This document shows positions 1-9,923 of a DNA stretch of 39,483 nt, one piece after another. Under the pieces are notes generated by a model. It had not been told where the DNA came from. It saw only the letters and a list, made by a program, of their open reading frames with translations, and ran no database searches. The stretch is taken from positions 1 through 39,483 of the forward strand of contig NZ_NHYN01000019.1 of the NCBI RefSeq assembly GCF_003288845.1, given 5' to 3'. The DNA is from Helicobacter monodelphidis (lineage in GTDB: Bacteria; Campylobacterota; Campylobacteria; Campylobacterales; Helicobacteraceae). The translations under genes and the position numbers were made by a program. Within the stretch, counting starts at the first letter, position 1. The number at the start of each line of letters is the position of its first letter.

Positions 1-2
1 AA

Positions 3-791
3 ATTACGCATACAACAAAAGAAGGCTTAAAAAAGCAGAGAAAAAAGCTAAAACAGACAAAAATAGAACCTAAGAATTTATTTGATTATGCAGAGGAAGT
101 CATTATCCCTGCAAAGATTAAACAAGAATGGATGAATATATTCAATCTAAAAAATATTGATGAACCTTTTATACCGCATATTCCTAATGAAGTTAAGGAG
201 TATGTCGGCAAAGATTTACTTTTAACAAAAAATAGTTTGATAAAACTGATTGCAAATAAAAGAGAGAAGTATATCAAAGACATTTTACCCACTTTGGAGA
301 AGCCAGAAATTGTTATTAAACACGAAGATTCAATTATTTTTGCAAGAGAATTAAATGACAAATTATTTTTTACTTCTGTTGGTAAGGATTTTGACGCAGG
401 TTTCATTGTTGCAAGTAATGCACCGAAGAAAAGAAATAATTTAATAAATAAGGCTACAAATGAAAACATCATCTATCAGTCTCCAAACTTCGGAGTACTC
501 CGTTATGACAAGCTTTTACAGACAGACGGTCTACTGCCAACAAGACTGAACAGTGATAATTCTACCCCTAATCATCTTAAAAAACCCTTAGACTTTGAAT
601 CCTTCCATGATGAAGAGAAAAGTTTAAGGACTAGATTCAAAGACAATATAGAGGCTATGTCTTTACTCAAAGAGCTTATGCAAAACAATACACAAGCAAC
701 ACAAGAACAACAAGCCATTTTAGCTAAATATCTAAATATAAGTTGCATCTGCCTTTATCCCATTTGCCACATTGCTAGATATAGAATGTAG
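3..791 (+). pseudogene. 3' fragment of polyvalent mobile-element protein (PBECR-like nuclease plus start of N12-class methylase/helicase), truncated
   Basis: The frame is open from the window edge, so the gene begins upstream. The middle part (after FIPHIPNEVKEYVG) resembles the PBECR-type nuclease-like modules found inside phage and plasmid polyvalent proteins. The last third reads RFKDNIEAMSLLKEL followed by ATQEQQAILAKY, the usual lead-in to the YVGWGGL motif that opens N12-class adenine methylase/SNF2 helicases. Instead of VGWGGL the frame continues LNISCICLYP and stops after about 19 unrelated residues, so the methylase/helicase, normally well over 1000 residues, is missing. I read this as the scar of a deletion or rearrangement in an integrated plasmid or ICE. 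The family assignment rests on remembered motifs. The methylase junction is the firmer part; the nuclease domain is less certain. Confidence 0.6.
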
Positions 792-884
792 AAATATAAA
801 TTGAAAATATTTAAATGAGAAAGCTATTTTTTTAAAAGTCTTATTAGACGGTATTCATTTTGCATATAAACATATTTTTAAAAA

Positions 885-1397
885 CTAATTATTTATTTTA
901 TGAGACAAATGAAATATTGGAATATAAAATTGTATCAATAAACTATGATTTTTGGTGGCTGGGTAAGGTGCATTTGCTGAAAAATCGCTTTTATCATAAA
1001 TGCTTTCTCGAAAAGAAACAGAAAAAGAAAAAGGTTCTTGTTGTCTGATTCCTATTTCATAGTAGTAGCCACTAGTTTTTGAAAAGTGTTGTTTTTGAGT
1101 AGCGCCTCCACCTGCAAAGAGTGCGTATTGTTTAAAATTAAATAATATGTTTGCTCCAGAAAAATTTTCTAAAAGTCGGTTGTGGCTACGCATATAAAGC
1201 ATATTTGCACCTAAACCAAAAGATTCAGTACTACCGCCTAGTGTCATTGATGCACCATAATCCCCAGCAACATTTTTGTAATCATAAGAATTGAGTGCAC
1301 TAATGCCACCCTGTGCTTCAAGGGAATAATAAATATTCCATTCAGCAGATATTGGTAGTACTAGACAAGTAATATAAAAAGCATATTTTAATATCAC
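885..1397 (-). CDS. putative outer-membrane beta-barrel protein downstream of tolA
   Basis: A 170-residue protein with a hydrophobic N-terminal signal-like segment (about residues 1-18), then alternating aromatic/polar strands rich in Gly, Ser, Tyr and Phe (for example YALFAGGGAT and YYYEIGIRQQ), typical of a small outer-membrane barrel. The start is a GTG sharing one base with the tolA-like stop (TAGTG), so it is translationally coupled to the Tol genes. A barrel-like aromatic end (IQFYIPIF) is followed by eight extra residues, which may be a short readthrough or natural variation. I do not recognise a specific family. Its position corresponds to a hypothetical gene that precedes tolB in H. 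pylori, but here tolB does not follow. Role in envelope integrity is inferred from context only. Confidence 0.6.
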   Translation of the reverse strand: MILKYAFYITCLVLPISAEWNIYYSLEAQGGISALNSYDYKNVAGDYGASMTLGGSTESFGLGANMLYMRSHNRLLENFSGANILFNFKQYALFAGGGATQKQHFSKTSGYYYEIGIRQQEPFSFSVSFRESIYDKSDFSANAPYPATKNHSLLIQFYIPIFHLSHKINN

Positions 1398-2134
1398 TAT
1401 AATTCACCGATGGTAATTTCAATAGTTGTTGATGTGCGATTTTGATTGATATATTTAGGAAAAGATAAATGTGTCATGTCTTCTAAGAAAATACGCAATA
1501 CAGAATCAAAAGCTTCATTACCGGAATTTTTAATCAGTTGGTAGGAAAATTCTCCTTTATGGTTAATGGTGACTTTAACGCGTGCATTATGGCTACCTAC
1601 ATATGTTTGATACTGAGGTAATGCCCATCGCTCACTGATAAATTCGTTTACTTTTGCATAATACTCGTCATATTCTCCCTCTGGTACAACAAATAAGACA
1701 CGTTTTTTGACATTAGCATTTGATAAGATTTTTTGTAAATTTTCTTGAATGGTATCCTTTTCTTGTGAGCTTTCCCCCTTAAATCTGGAGGCATTGGGGT
1801 CATTATTGTCTAAAATTTCTTGTGGTTTTACTGGAATTTTATCTGCAACAGAGGCAAATAAATCGCCCACTCCTTGTCCTGCAATTGGGGTTTTTGATGC
1901 GGGTTTATCGTTTGTGGGTAGTTTTTTATCAGGTGCTTTTTGCGTAGAGAGTGTATCTTTTGTTTCTTCTGCACTTAAACTTACATCAATTTGAAATTCA
2001 ATTTCCTTCTGTACACTCACTTTAACAGGGTGGCTATAGGGCGTAATACCAATAAAAAGCAAAATAATAATAATGCCAACGTATAGGGAGATAGAAATGA
2101 CTCCACTTGCACACCATAAGATAATTTTATCCAT
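1397..2134 (-). CDS. tolA: TolA/TonB-like periplasmic-spanning energy transducer
   Basis: A 245-residue protein with one N-terminal transmembrane helix (about residues 6-30), a Pro/Lys/Ser-rich periplasmic linker (residues 50-145), and a C-terminal TonB/TolA-fold domain (about 150-245; FISERWALPQYQTY, then VKVTINHKGEFSYQLIKNSG, and a final strand TTIEITIGEL). It is the last of the tolQ-tolR-tolA order and overlaps the tolR end by 8 bases. By family knowledge it transmits proton-motive energy from TolQR across the periplasm to outer-membrane partners, needed for envelope constriction in division. The linker is much shorter than in E. coli TolA. A TonB role for iron uptake is possible, but the adjacent TolQ/TolR genes and the ATP-synthase linkage known in Helicobacter favour Tol. 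Confidence 0.8.
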   Translation of the reverse strand: MDKIILWCASGVISISLYVGIIIILLFIGITPYSHPVKVSVQKEIEFQIDVSLSAEETKDTLSTQKAPDKKLPTNDKPASKTPIAGQGVGDLFASVADKIPVKPQEILDNNDPNASRFKGESSQEKDTIQENLQKILSNANVKKRVLFVVPEGEYDEYYAKVNEFISERWALPQYQTYVGSHNARVKVTINHKGEFSYQLIKNSGNEAFDSVLRIFLEDMTHLSFPKYINQNRTSTTIEITIGEL

Positions 2135-2522
2135 CAGTAACCAATGAGACGCGTGTAAAACCTGCCCCTTTTACGCTTTTGAGGATAAAGATGACATTAT
2201 CATAAAGAAGATTCTTGTCCGCACGAATTAAAACTTGCGTTTTTTTGTCGTATCCTTGTGAAAACATGATAAAACTATCGGGAAATGCATCAAATTCATA
2301 CGTGTGATCTTTGATGTAGACTACCTTCTTTTTGTCAATACGGATTTCAATCTTTGCATCTTGCTGCACTTTTGAGGTTTTAGAACCTTGCGGAAGTGTA
2401 ATTTCTTCTTGATAAACAACAACAGGGGCGGTTACCATCAAGATAGCAAGAAGAACAAGCATAATATCAACTAAAGGGGTGATGTTTAAATCTGGAGATT
2501 CGTCCCAATTAAATTGACTCAA
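2127..2522 (-). CDS. tolR: TolR/ExbD-family proton channel protein
   Basis: A 131-residue ExbD/TolR family protein. The short cytoplasmic N terminus is followed by one transmembrane helix (about residues 13-35, LNITPLVDIMLVLLAIL) containing the conserved Asp of the proton path. The rest is a periplasmic domain (KIEIRIDKKKVVYIKD, later VLIRADKNLLYDNVIFIL). It forms the inner-membrane motor with TolQ and drives the TolA-like protein encoded immediately downstream with an 8-base overlap. Spacing from tolQ is 10 bases, with a GGAGG-like site in the gap. Length and topology are normal for the family. Confidence 0.9.
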   Translation of the reverse strand: MSQFNWDESPDLNITPLVDIMLVLLAILMVTAPVVVYQEEITLPQGSKTSKVQQDAKIEIRIDKKKVVYIKDHTYEFDAFPDSFIMFSQGYDKKTQVLIRADKNLLYDNVIFILKSVKGAGFTRVSLVTDG

Positions 2523-2532
2523 AACTTCCTCC

Positions 2533-3138
2533 TTACCCTTGCTTAATCTCCATTCCTGAAGTTTGTTCCATATTGATAATCATCTCAATTTCCATTTGTA
2601 TAATAGAGACCAGTTCAAACGACTTACGTTTAAGTAAAATATGAAAAGAGTATGCTGGAATGGCTGTTAAAATTCCTGCTGCTGTTGCAATAAGTGCTTT
2701 TGAAATGACGGGAGCTATCACTTCAAGGGTTGCCCTTGCACCTTCTCCTAATCTTGAAAATGCCTCCAATATCTCAACTACTGTTCCAAACAAGCCAATA
2801 AAGGGGGCTGTAGAAGCGAATACAGAAAGTAATGTGAGTCCCACAGTTGCACGTGCGATGGCTCTTTGTTTAGAAACTTCGAGTAACTCACGTGTGACAT
2901 TCGCGTGTTTTCTTTTGAGTGAGTAACTAAGTAGAGATGACCGAGAAAGCTTGTAATTTCCCTGCATAAGAGACTCCAAAGAGAGTTTCTCTTGTGCAAG
3001 TAATCCTGAAAGGATAAGAATTCTATATAGAAATATCCAAAGTGAAAGGATAAAATATAAAGAAAGCCATATCAGTACAATATAAGTAACAATCCCACTT
3101 GAGGAAAAATATTGACTTAATTGTTCTGTAAAAGTCAT
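2533..3138 (-). CDS. tolQ: TolQ/ExbB-family proton channel protein
   Basis: A 201-residue three-helix membrane protein of the MotA/TolQ/ExbB family. Helix 1 lies near residues 15-40. The two C-terminal helices (about 98-120 and 140-168) carry the typical LSVFASTAPFIGLFGTVVEI and AVISKALIATAAGILTAIPAY-like segments, with the small residues and Thr/Pro of the proton channel. The ATG shares its A with the atpC stop codon (TAATG), so translation is coupled to the ATP-synthase epsilon gene. The tolQ-tolR-tolA order supports the Tol assignment over ExbB. The linkage to the atp cluster is, as I recall, also found in H. pylori. Confidence 0.88.
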   Translation of the reverse strand: MTFTEQLSQYFSSSGIVTYIVLIWLSLYFILSLWIFLYRILILSGLLAQEKLSLESLMQGNYKLSRSSLLSYSLKRKHANVTRELLEVSKQRAIARATVGLTLLSVFASTAPFIGLFGTVVEILEAFSRLGEGARATLEVIAPVISKALIATAAGILTAIPAYSFHILLKRKSFELVSIIQMEIEMIINMEQTSGMEIKQG

Positions 3139-3527
3139 TAAAAAGTCTTTGCTGCAGATTCTAATCGTGAAAGTACAGAAGCAGCAATAACTCTATCACT
3201 TTTTGCACCTTCTAGAAGATTTTTTGCGTCCGCCAAAGCTTTCGCAATAATACTATCATTACCACCACTGATAGCAACCGCACCATCTGCCAACACATCA
3301 ACACTTTTGTGGTCAACTTTAACATAGCCTGAGTTGACAGCAACGATTTCTCTTTTGCCATCTTCTCTTTCTATCTCAATTGCACCCGCACTGAGGAGTG
3401 TTAAAACATCACTATGTCCGGGAAGGACACCAAATTCACCCTCTTCACCAGGTAACAAAACGCTACGTACCTGCCCTGAAAAAATCCCCCCTTCGGGGGT
3501 AACGATATTTAAGGTTAAAGTATCCAT
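3138..3527 (-). CDS. atpC: ATP synthase F1 epsilon subunit
   Basis: A 129-residue epsilon subunit. The N-terminal beta-sandwich is typical (LNIVTPEGGIFSGQVRSVLL, then PGEEGEFGVLPGHSDVLTLL), followed by a short alpha-helical hairpin (about 90-129, AKALADAKNLLEGAK). It sits at the base of F1, couples rotation to the c-ring and can inhibit ATP hydrolysis. It is the last F1 gene of the cluster and its stop overlaps the tolQ start. Length is normal. Confidence 0.96.
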   Translation of the reverse strand: MDTLTLNIVTPEGGIFSGQVRSVLLPGEEGEFGVLPGHSDVLTLLSAGAIEIEREDGKREIVAVNSGYVKVDHKSVDVLADGAVAISGGNDSIIAKALADAKNLLEGAKSDRVIAASVLSRLESAAKTF

Positions 3528-3558
3528 GAGTGGAACTCCTTATGTGGATTTTTATGCA

Positions 3559-4980
<1,422 letters not shown>

Positions 4981-5009
4981 TTAAGATAATATATTAAAAA
5001 GTTTGATGA

Positions 5010-5912
5010 TTATTTCATCGACTCTACACCGGTATTAATTTCTACTAATTCCGTTGTGATTGCTTCTTGACGTGCTTTGTTGTAAGCAATTGTGCGAGTT
5101 TTAACTAATTCACCCGCATTGTTTGTTGCTGAATCCATAGCCTGCATTCTTGCACTATGCTCTGCTGCTAAAGAATCAACAAGTGCATAATACATACTGA
5201 ATTCTATATACTTTTTTGCAAGTTGGTTAAGAATTTCTACTTCACCATCCTCTGGCTCAATTTCCATAGGGGGTGCAACGAGATGATTTTCTTCTTGTTG
5301 TGGTTTAGGATGTGCCACAGGTAAAAGCTGTTGCACACGCAACTCCTGAGAAATCATATTTTTAAAGCCATTATAAATTAAAACAATTTCATCAACAACA
5401 CCGTCTAAAAAATCCTTCACTGCCTTATTGACAAAAGCAGAAGAAGATTCATAGTTTGGAGTAGAACTCAGATCAACAACACGGTCAAGCAATTCAACTC
5501 CATTAAAGTCAAAATAGGCAATTCCTTTCTTGCCAATCGCACGCAAACGCACCTTAACACCTTTCGCCTTATAGGAAGCCATTACCTTCAAAACTTCTTT
5601 AATTGTTGTTGAATTAAAGCCACCACACAAACCCTTGTCTGCTGTAATAAAGATAATATCTACCTTTTTTGCTTGGGTCTCCCTGGTTGTAAAAAATGGT
5701 CCATCAAGACTACCCGTACCACTCTTTTCAATACGTTCATGAATTTCTTGAAAAACTTCCATAATACGTTTTGCATAAAGTCTTGAACGTTTCGCCATCT
5801 CATCCGCTTTTTTGAGCTTGGAGGTTGAAACAAGTTTCATTGCCTTCGTAATCTTCTGGGTGTTTTTAACACTCGTTATTTGTGTTCTAATTTCCTTAAG
5901 GTTATTTCCCAT
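5010..5912 (-). CDS. atpG: ATP synthase F1 gamma subunit
   Basis: A 300-residue gamma subunit, the central stalk that rotates inside the alpha/beta hexamer. The N-terminal helix is canonical ([20 protein letters not shown], then [12 protein letters not shown]), the Rossmann-like middle has [11 protein letters not shown], and the C-terminal helix ends with [15 protein letters not shown] and [15 protein letters not shown]. It is preceded by atpA (16 bases) and followed by atpD. Length and motifs are normal for Campylobacterota. Confidence 0.97.
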   Translation of the reverse strand: MGNNLKEIRTQITSVKNTQKITKAMKLVSTSKLKKADEMAKRSRLYAKRIMEVFQEIHERIEKSGTGSLDGPFFTTRETQAKKVDIIFITADKGLCGGFNSTTIKEVLKVMASYKAKGVKVRLRAIGKKGIAYFDFNGVELLDRVVDLSSTPNYESSSAFVNKAVKDFLDGVVDEIVLIYNGFKNMISQELRVQQLLPVAHPKPQQEENHLVAPPMEIEPEDGEVEILNQLAKKYIEFSMYYALVDSLAAEHSARMQAMDSATNNAGELVKTRTIAYNKARQEAITTELVEINTGVESMK

Positions 5913-5928
5913 TTTATTTCCTTAAAGT

Positions 5929-7443
5929 TTACGCATTAAATGAGCTTTTGAATTCTGATAATGCCTTTTTGAGAAGCTCTTCAGTATCTTTGTCAATCAT
6001 TTTCTGTGTGCGAATATTTTCAAAAATTTGTGGATATCTTGCCTCAATGAATGGGTAAAGATCAGATTCAAATTTTGTTACTTTGTTTGCAGGGATATCA
6101 TCCATATAGCCCTGTGCACCTGCAAAGATGATAACAACTTGTCTTTCAATAGGGAGTGGTGCATAAGGAGGTTGCTTAAGAAGTTCCACCATTCTTTGCC
6201 CACGCTCCAACTGCCTTCGACTCGCTTCATCAAGGTCAGAAGCAAATTGTGAGAATGCTTGAAGTTCACGATATTGAGCAAGGTCAAGTCTCAATGTTCC
6301 CGCAACTTGTTTAGTTGCCTTAATCTGTGCAGCACCCCCAACCCTTGAGACAGACAGACCCACATTTATCGCTGGGCGAACACCTGAATTAAACAAATCA
6401 GTTTCTAAGAATATTTGTCCATCTGTAATAGAAATCACATTGGTTGGAATGTAGGCTGCAACGTCCCCAGCCTGTGTTTCAATGATAGGCAGTGCTGTTA
6501 AAGAACCTGCACCTAAATCATCACTTAGTTTTGCTGCACGTTCAAGAAGTCTTGAGTGGAGATAGAATACATCACCCGGAAATGCTTCACGTCCAGGAGG
6601 ACGGCGAAGAATCAAACTCATTTCGCGGTAAGCAACGGCATGTTTACTGAGATCATCATAAATAATTAATGCATGACGTGCATTATCTCTGAAGTATTCT
6701 CCCATTGCAACACCCGAATAAGGAGCAAGGAATTGCATAGCAGCAGAATCTGAAGCAGGTGCGTTAACAATAATTGTGTATTCCATCGCTCCATGCTCTT
6801 CTAGTTTTCTAACAACCTGTGCAACAGTAGATTCTTTTTGCCCAATTGCAACATAGATACAAACAACGTCTTGTCCTTTTTGATTGATGATTGTATCGAT
6901 AGCAACAGTCGTTTTACCCGTTTGCCTATCACCGATAATTAACTCTCTTTGTCCGCGACCGATTGGGACAAGTGCATCAATTGCTTTTAAGCCTGTTTGC
7001 AAAGGTTCATGAACAGACTTTCTAGCCATAATTCCAGGTGCTTTCTCCTCAACAAATCGGAATTCATTTGCCTCAATTGCACCTTTTCCATCAATGGGTT
7101 CACCGAGTGCATTGACGACACGTCCCATTAAGGCATCGCCAACAGGAACTCTCATTAGTCGCCCGAGTCTTTTTACAGAAGAACCCTCCTTGATTGTTCT
7201 CCCTGCACCTAGTACAACAACACCAACACTCCCTTCTTCAAGATTTGACGCTAAGCCCTTGTCGCCAGTATCAAACTCAACCATTTCGTAAGACATTACA
7301 TTTTTTAGTCCATACACCTTCGCTACACCATCAGCATAGCTAATAACCTTCCCTGTTTCTGCGATATTGACATCGATATCGAAGTTATCAATTCTTTCTT
7401 TGATGATTGAGCTAATTTCATCTGCTTGTAACTTTACTGTCAC
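5929..7443 (-). CDS. atpA: ATP synthase F1 alpha subunit
   Basis: A 504-residue non-catalytic subunit of F1. The P-loop GDRQTGKT is at residues 171-178. Also present are [12 protein letters not shown] upstream of it, the Walker B region [20 protein letters not shown], the family signature [20 protein letters not shown] and the arginine-finger region [17 protein letters not shown]. It binds nucleotide regulatorily and alternates with beta around gamma. It lies 24 bases after atpH and 16 before atpG in the F1 gene order H-A-G-D-C. Confidence 0.98.
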   Translation of the reverse strand: MTVKLQADEISSIIKERIDNFDIDVNIAETGKVISYADGVAKVYGLKNVMSYEMVEFDTGDKGLASNLEEGSVGVVVLGAGRTIKEGSSVKRLGRLMRVPVGDALMGRVVNALGEPIDGKGAIEANEFRFVEEKAPGIMARKSVHEPLQTGLKAIDALVPIGRGQRELIIGDRQTGKTTVAIDTIINQKGQDVVCIYVAIGQKESTVAQVVRKLEEHGAMEYTIIVNAPASDSAAMQFLAPYSGVAMGEYFRDNARHALIIYDDLSKHAVAYREMSLILRRPPGREAFPGDVFYLHSRLLERAAKLSDDLGAGSLTALPIIETQAGDVAAYIPTNVISITDGQIFLETDLFNSGVRPAINVGLSVSRVGGAAQIKATKQVAGTLRLDLAQYRELQAFSQFASDLDEASRRQLERGQRMVELLKQPPYAPLPIERQVVIIFAGAQGYMDDIPANKVTKFESDLYPFIEARYPQIFENIRTQKMIDKDTEELLKKALSEFKSSFNA

Positions 7444-7467
7444 TGGAACACTCCTTTTAAAATTAAA

Positions 7468-7998
7468 TTAAAATGCTTTTAAGATATGATCTCTAAGATC
7501 ATTAACAAATTTCTCTTTAGAGAAAGCAACTTCCACGCCTAAATCCTCAACAACTAGACGTACCCCACCATCATTGCTGATTTTTTGCACCAAAGCTAAC
7601 CGCACATTCAAACGTTTCGCAAAGGCGACCTCAATATTTTTAAGAACATCATCGCTAAAAGCCTCCTGTGTATATAGGAGTGCTGTATATTCACTCCGCA
7701 TTGTTGCAAGTCTACGTTCCAATTCTCTGCATAAGTCAGGAATAATCTCAAAGCGATTTTTTTCACCCAAAAGTTTAACAAAGTTGATAAGTTTTGAGTT
7801 ATTGCGTCCTGTAATATCCAAAATCACCTCTGTTTTTTTTGCTTCTTGAATGCTTGGAGTGGCGATAATGTCACAAAATAAACTATCTTCGAATGCTGAT
7901 TCCACTTTTCTTAAAGATTCTAAGATAGAAACTATTTCCTCCGCCTTGAAGCTTTCTGTCAGTGCTTTGGTATATTTTTTTGCAATTAATTCTTTCAT
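7468..7998 (-). CDS. atpH: ATP synthase F1 delta subunit
   Basis: A 176-residue delta (OSCP-type) subunit that ties the top of F1 to the peripheral b-stalk. The N-terminal helical bundle (LIAKKYTKALTESFK) and the C-terminal segment with KISNDGGVRLVVEDLGVEVAFS are typical of the family. It starts directly after the atpF stop with no spacer and precedes atpA by 24 bases. Confidence 0.93.
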   Translation of the reverse strand: MKELIAKKYTKALTESFKAEEIVSILESLRKVESAFEDSLFCDIIATPSIQEAKKTEVILDITGRNNSKLINFVKLLGEKNRFEIIPDLCRELERRLATMRSEYTALLYTQEAFSDDVLKNIEVAFAKRLNVRLALVQKISNDGGVRLVVEDLGVEVAFSKEKFVNDLRDHILKAF

Positions 7999-8514
7999 CT
8001 ATGCAACCTTTTTTAAGAGAATCTCTGAATAAGCGACTTTATCTAATTTTAAGGCATCGCTTTCAAAGAGTTCTTGCAAAACTTCTTTGACGATAGCTTG
8101 TTCCACCCTGCGACGCTCAAATTCAATAGCATCCTCATATTGTTTGTTCATGATTTCAATTTCAGAAAGTGCACCTTCCTCAATCTTTTGCCTAAGAATT
8201 GTTGCTTCTCGTCTTGCTGTTGCAACAATGGTTTCAGCATTCTCTCTAGCAAGTTTTAACATATTTTCAGCATTCTCTTTTGCCTTCTTAGATTCTTTTA
8301 GCTTTTGTTGGACTTTTTCTAATTCACTCTCGATACCTTTTGCACGATCCTTAAAAAAATTTTTAAGTGGATCTGCGACAAAATAATAAAGAAGTCCAGC
8401 AAAAAGAATAAAATTGAGCGTTCTTTCAACAATGTCCTTCTCGCCATCCCCTGCTGCAAAAGCTGTCACAGGCAACAATAATAAGCTACATAGGATAAAC
8501 AATAGCCTTTTCAC
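7999..8514 (-). CDS. atpF: ATP synthase F0 b subunit
   Basis: A 171-residue b subunit of the peripheral stalk. The N terminus looks like a signal peptide (LLFILCSLLLLPVTAFAA) followed by the membrane helix (about residues 33-50), then a long charged coiled coil (about 60-150, with repeated KLKESKKAKENAE and LARENAETIVATARREA segments) reaching up to delta. Extra N-terminal signal-like sequence is, from memory, usual in this group. The gene directly abuts atpH. A second, shorter b-type gene (b') lies upstream, giving a heterodimeric stalk. Confidence 0.92.
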   Translation of the reverse strand: MKRLLFILCSLLLLPVTAFAAGDGEKDIVERTLNFILFAGLLYYFVADPLKNFFKDRAKGIESELEKVQQKLKESKKAKENAENMLKLARENAETIVATARREATILRQKIEEGALSEIEIMNKQYEDAIEFERRRVEQAIVKEVLQELFESDALKLDKVAYSEILLKKVA

Positions 8515-8526
8515 CTCTTTCTCTCC

Positions 8527-8949
8527 TTATAACTGATTTAATTTAGCTTTTAAGCTCTCTTTATAAAGAGGCATTTGTGCTAAAAGTGTATTCCTAAGCT
8601 CATTTCCTTCCTCCTCAAGGCTAGAAATAACCTCCTGTTTCTTCGAATCAAGCTCACTTTGTTTGGCACTGACTTGCTGGGCGGCAACTTCTCTAGCAAG
8701 ATTTTGTGCCTCTTCTTTAATTGCATTAGCTTCATTCTTTGCATTAGCAAGAACGCGTTCAGCTTCTGCTTTTAAAACCTCGATTTCATGGTCATTTCCA
8801 CGTATGCCTTCAAGGTCACTCTTAATGGAAGAGGAACGATTATCCATAAAGCTTAATAGGGGCTTATACAGCCATTCATTAAGCAAGTAGACTAGCGTTA
8901 CAAAAACCACAAAGACAAGCAACATCAGCAATGGAACTATGTCTAGCAT
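8527..8949 (-). CDS. atpF': ATP synthase F0 b' subunit
   Basis: A 140-residue b-type subunit with an N-terminal membrane helix (about residues 5-27, PLLMLLVFVVFVTLVYLLN) and a long alpha-helical coiled-coil domain rich in Ala, Glu and Lys (LKAEAERVLANAKNEANAIK). Paired with the downstream b gene it forms the stator stalk. It is the first gene of the atp run here; F0 a and c genes are not in the window, consistent with the split atp organisation of Campylobacterota. Confidence 0.9.
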   Translation of the reverse strand: MLDIVPLLMLLVFVVFVTLVYLLNEWLYKPLLSFMDNRSSSIKSDLEGIRGNDHEIEVLKAEAERVLANAKNEANAIKEEAQNLAREVAAQQVSAKQSELDSKKQEVISSLEEEGNELRNTLLAQMPLYKESLKAKLNQL

Positions 8950-8965
8950 ATTAACTCCTTTTTAG

Positions 8966-8993
8966 ATTCTTAAGGTATTCTATCATTCTTAAG
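8966..8993. repeat. Two direct copies of ATTCTTAAG between parB and atpF'
   Basis: ATTCTTAAG occurs at 8966-8974 and 8985-8993 (19-base period) in the 56-base gap between the parB stop and the atpF' start. On the minus strand a TAGAAT hexamer lies between the copies and could serve as a -10 for the atp genes. The second copy is flanked by CTATC/GATAG (8980-8984 and about 8993-8997), giving a small dyad. A regulator site or internal promoter is possible; nothing proves it. Confidence 0.35.
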
Positions 8994-9005
8994 ATAGGTT
9001 TTAGC

Positions 9006-9923
9006 TTAAATGGAGGATAACTCTTGTAAATATTGTGCAAATTTTTCCATTTCTTCATCATTTTTAAAGGAGATACATAAAGTTTTACCTTTAAAGACGG
9101 CTTGAAAATTCTGATTTTCAAAAAAATCAAGAATTTTTTGTTCATTTTGCATTATTTGTATTTTAATTGGAGAGGTGGCATTGGGGGTCTTGTCCTTTTC
9201 CCGTTTTTCTCCCGCTTTTGTATTTTTAAGGTTTCTAATTAAAGATTCTGTTTCATGTACATTAAGTTTTTGGTTAAGGATAGATTGTAAAATTTCTTCT
9301 TGTTGTTTTGGTTGGGCTGAGACAATTATTTTTGCATGTCCTTGAGAGATTTTATTTTCCAATAGGGCTTGAATAACATTAGGCTCAAGGTTTAATAATC
9401 TAAGGGTGTTTGTAATCTGTGTGCGACTTTTTGAAACCTTTTTTGCTAATTCATCATGCGTAAATTGGTGGGTTTGAATGAGTTCTTTGTAGCATTGTGC
9501 AAGTTCGATGGGGTTAAGATCTTCTCTTTGTATATTCTCAATTAAGGCGATTTCACGCAACTGCTGTGTTTGTTGACGGCTAAGAATAATTGCAGGGATT
9601 GTTGAAAAATTAGCCATCTGACAAGCCCTCCATCTCCTTTCTCCAGCAACAATAATGTAATGTTCTTCTTGTGTGCTTTCTGTATCATTACATAAGAGAA
9701 TAGGTTGTAAAAGCCCATATTCGAGGATTGATTGGCTTAATTCCTCTAAGGATTCTTGACTAAAATTTTGACGCGGTTGCATAGGATTAGGACGGATATG
9801 ATGAATGTTAATCTCTAAAACCATACCTGTTGTATCATTAAGAACATTTTGATAAGCTTCCTGTGCTTCCCCTAACAGGAATTCTAAACCTTTACCCAAT
9901 GCTTGTTTGCGTGATTTTGCCAC
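9006..9923 (-). CDS. parB: ParB/Spo0J chromosome partitioning protein
   Basis: A 305-residue ParB. The N terminus has the ParA-contact segment RKQALGKGLEFLLGEA. The ParB N domain has RPNPMQPRQNF and the CTP-binding box VAGERRWRACQMA, followed by a helix-turn-helix (ELAKKVSKSRTQITNTLRLL) for parS and a C-terminal dimerisation domain. By family knowledge it is a CTP-switch clamp that loads at parS and spreads to organise the origin region. It overlaps the parA 3' end by 32 bases. I saw no convincing parS site in this window. Confidence 0.95.
   Translation of the reverse strand: MAKSRKQALGKGLEFLLGEAQEAYQNVLNDTTGMVLEINIHHIRPNPMQPRQNFSQESLEELSQSILEYGLLQPILLCNDTESTQEEHYIIVAGERRWRACQMANFSTIPAIILSRQQTQQLREIALIENIQREDLNPIELAQCYKELIQTHQFTHDELAKKVSKSRTQITNTLRLLNLEPNVIQALLENKISQGHAKIIVSAQPKQQEEILQSILNQKLNVHETESLIRNLKNTKAGEKREKDKTPNATSPIKIQIMQNEQKILDFFENQNFQAVFKGKTLCISFKNDEEMEKFAQYLQELSSI

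Noticed and set aside
860-1048. A 62-codon plus-strand frame overlapping the envelope protein gene
   Set aside because: It lies mostly antisense to the barrel gene, has a low-complexity Lys tail and no ribosome-binding site.
2660-2926. Plus-strand frames within tolQ, atpD, atpF and other genes
   Set aside because: They are shadows of well-supported minus-strand genes and lack start signals or recognisable products.
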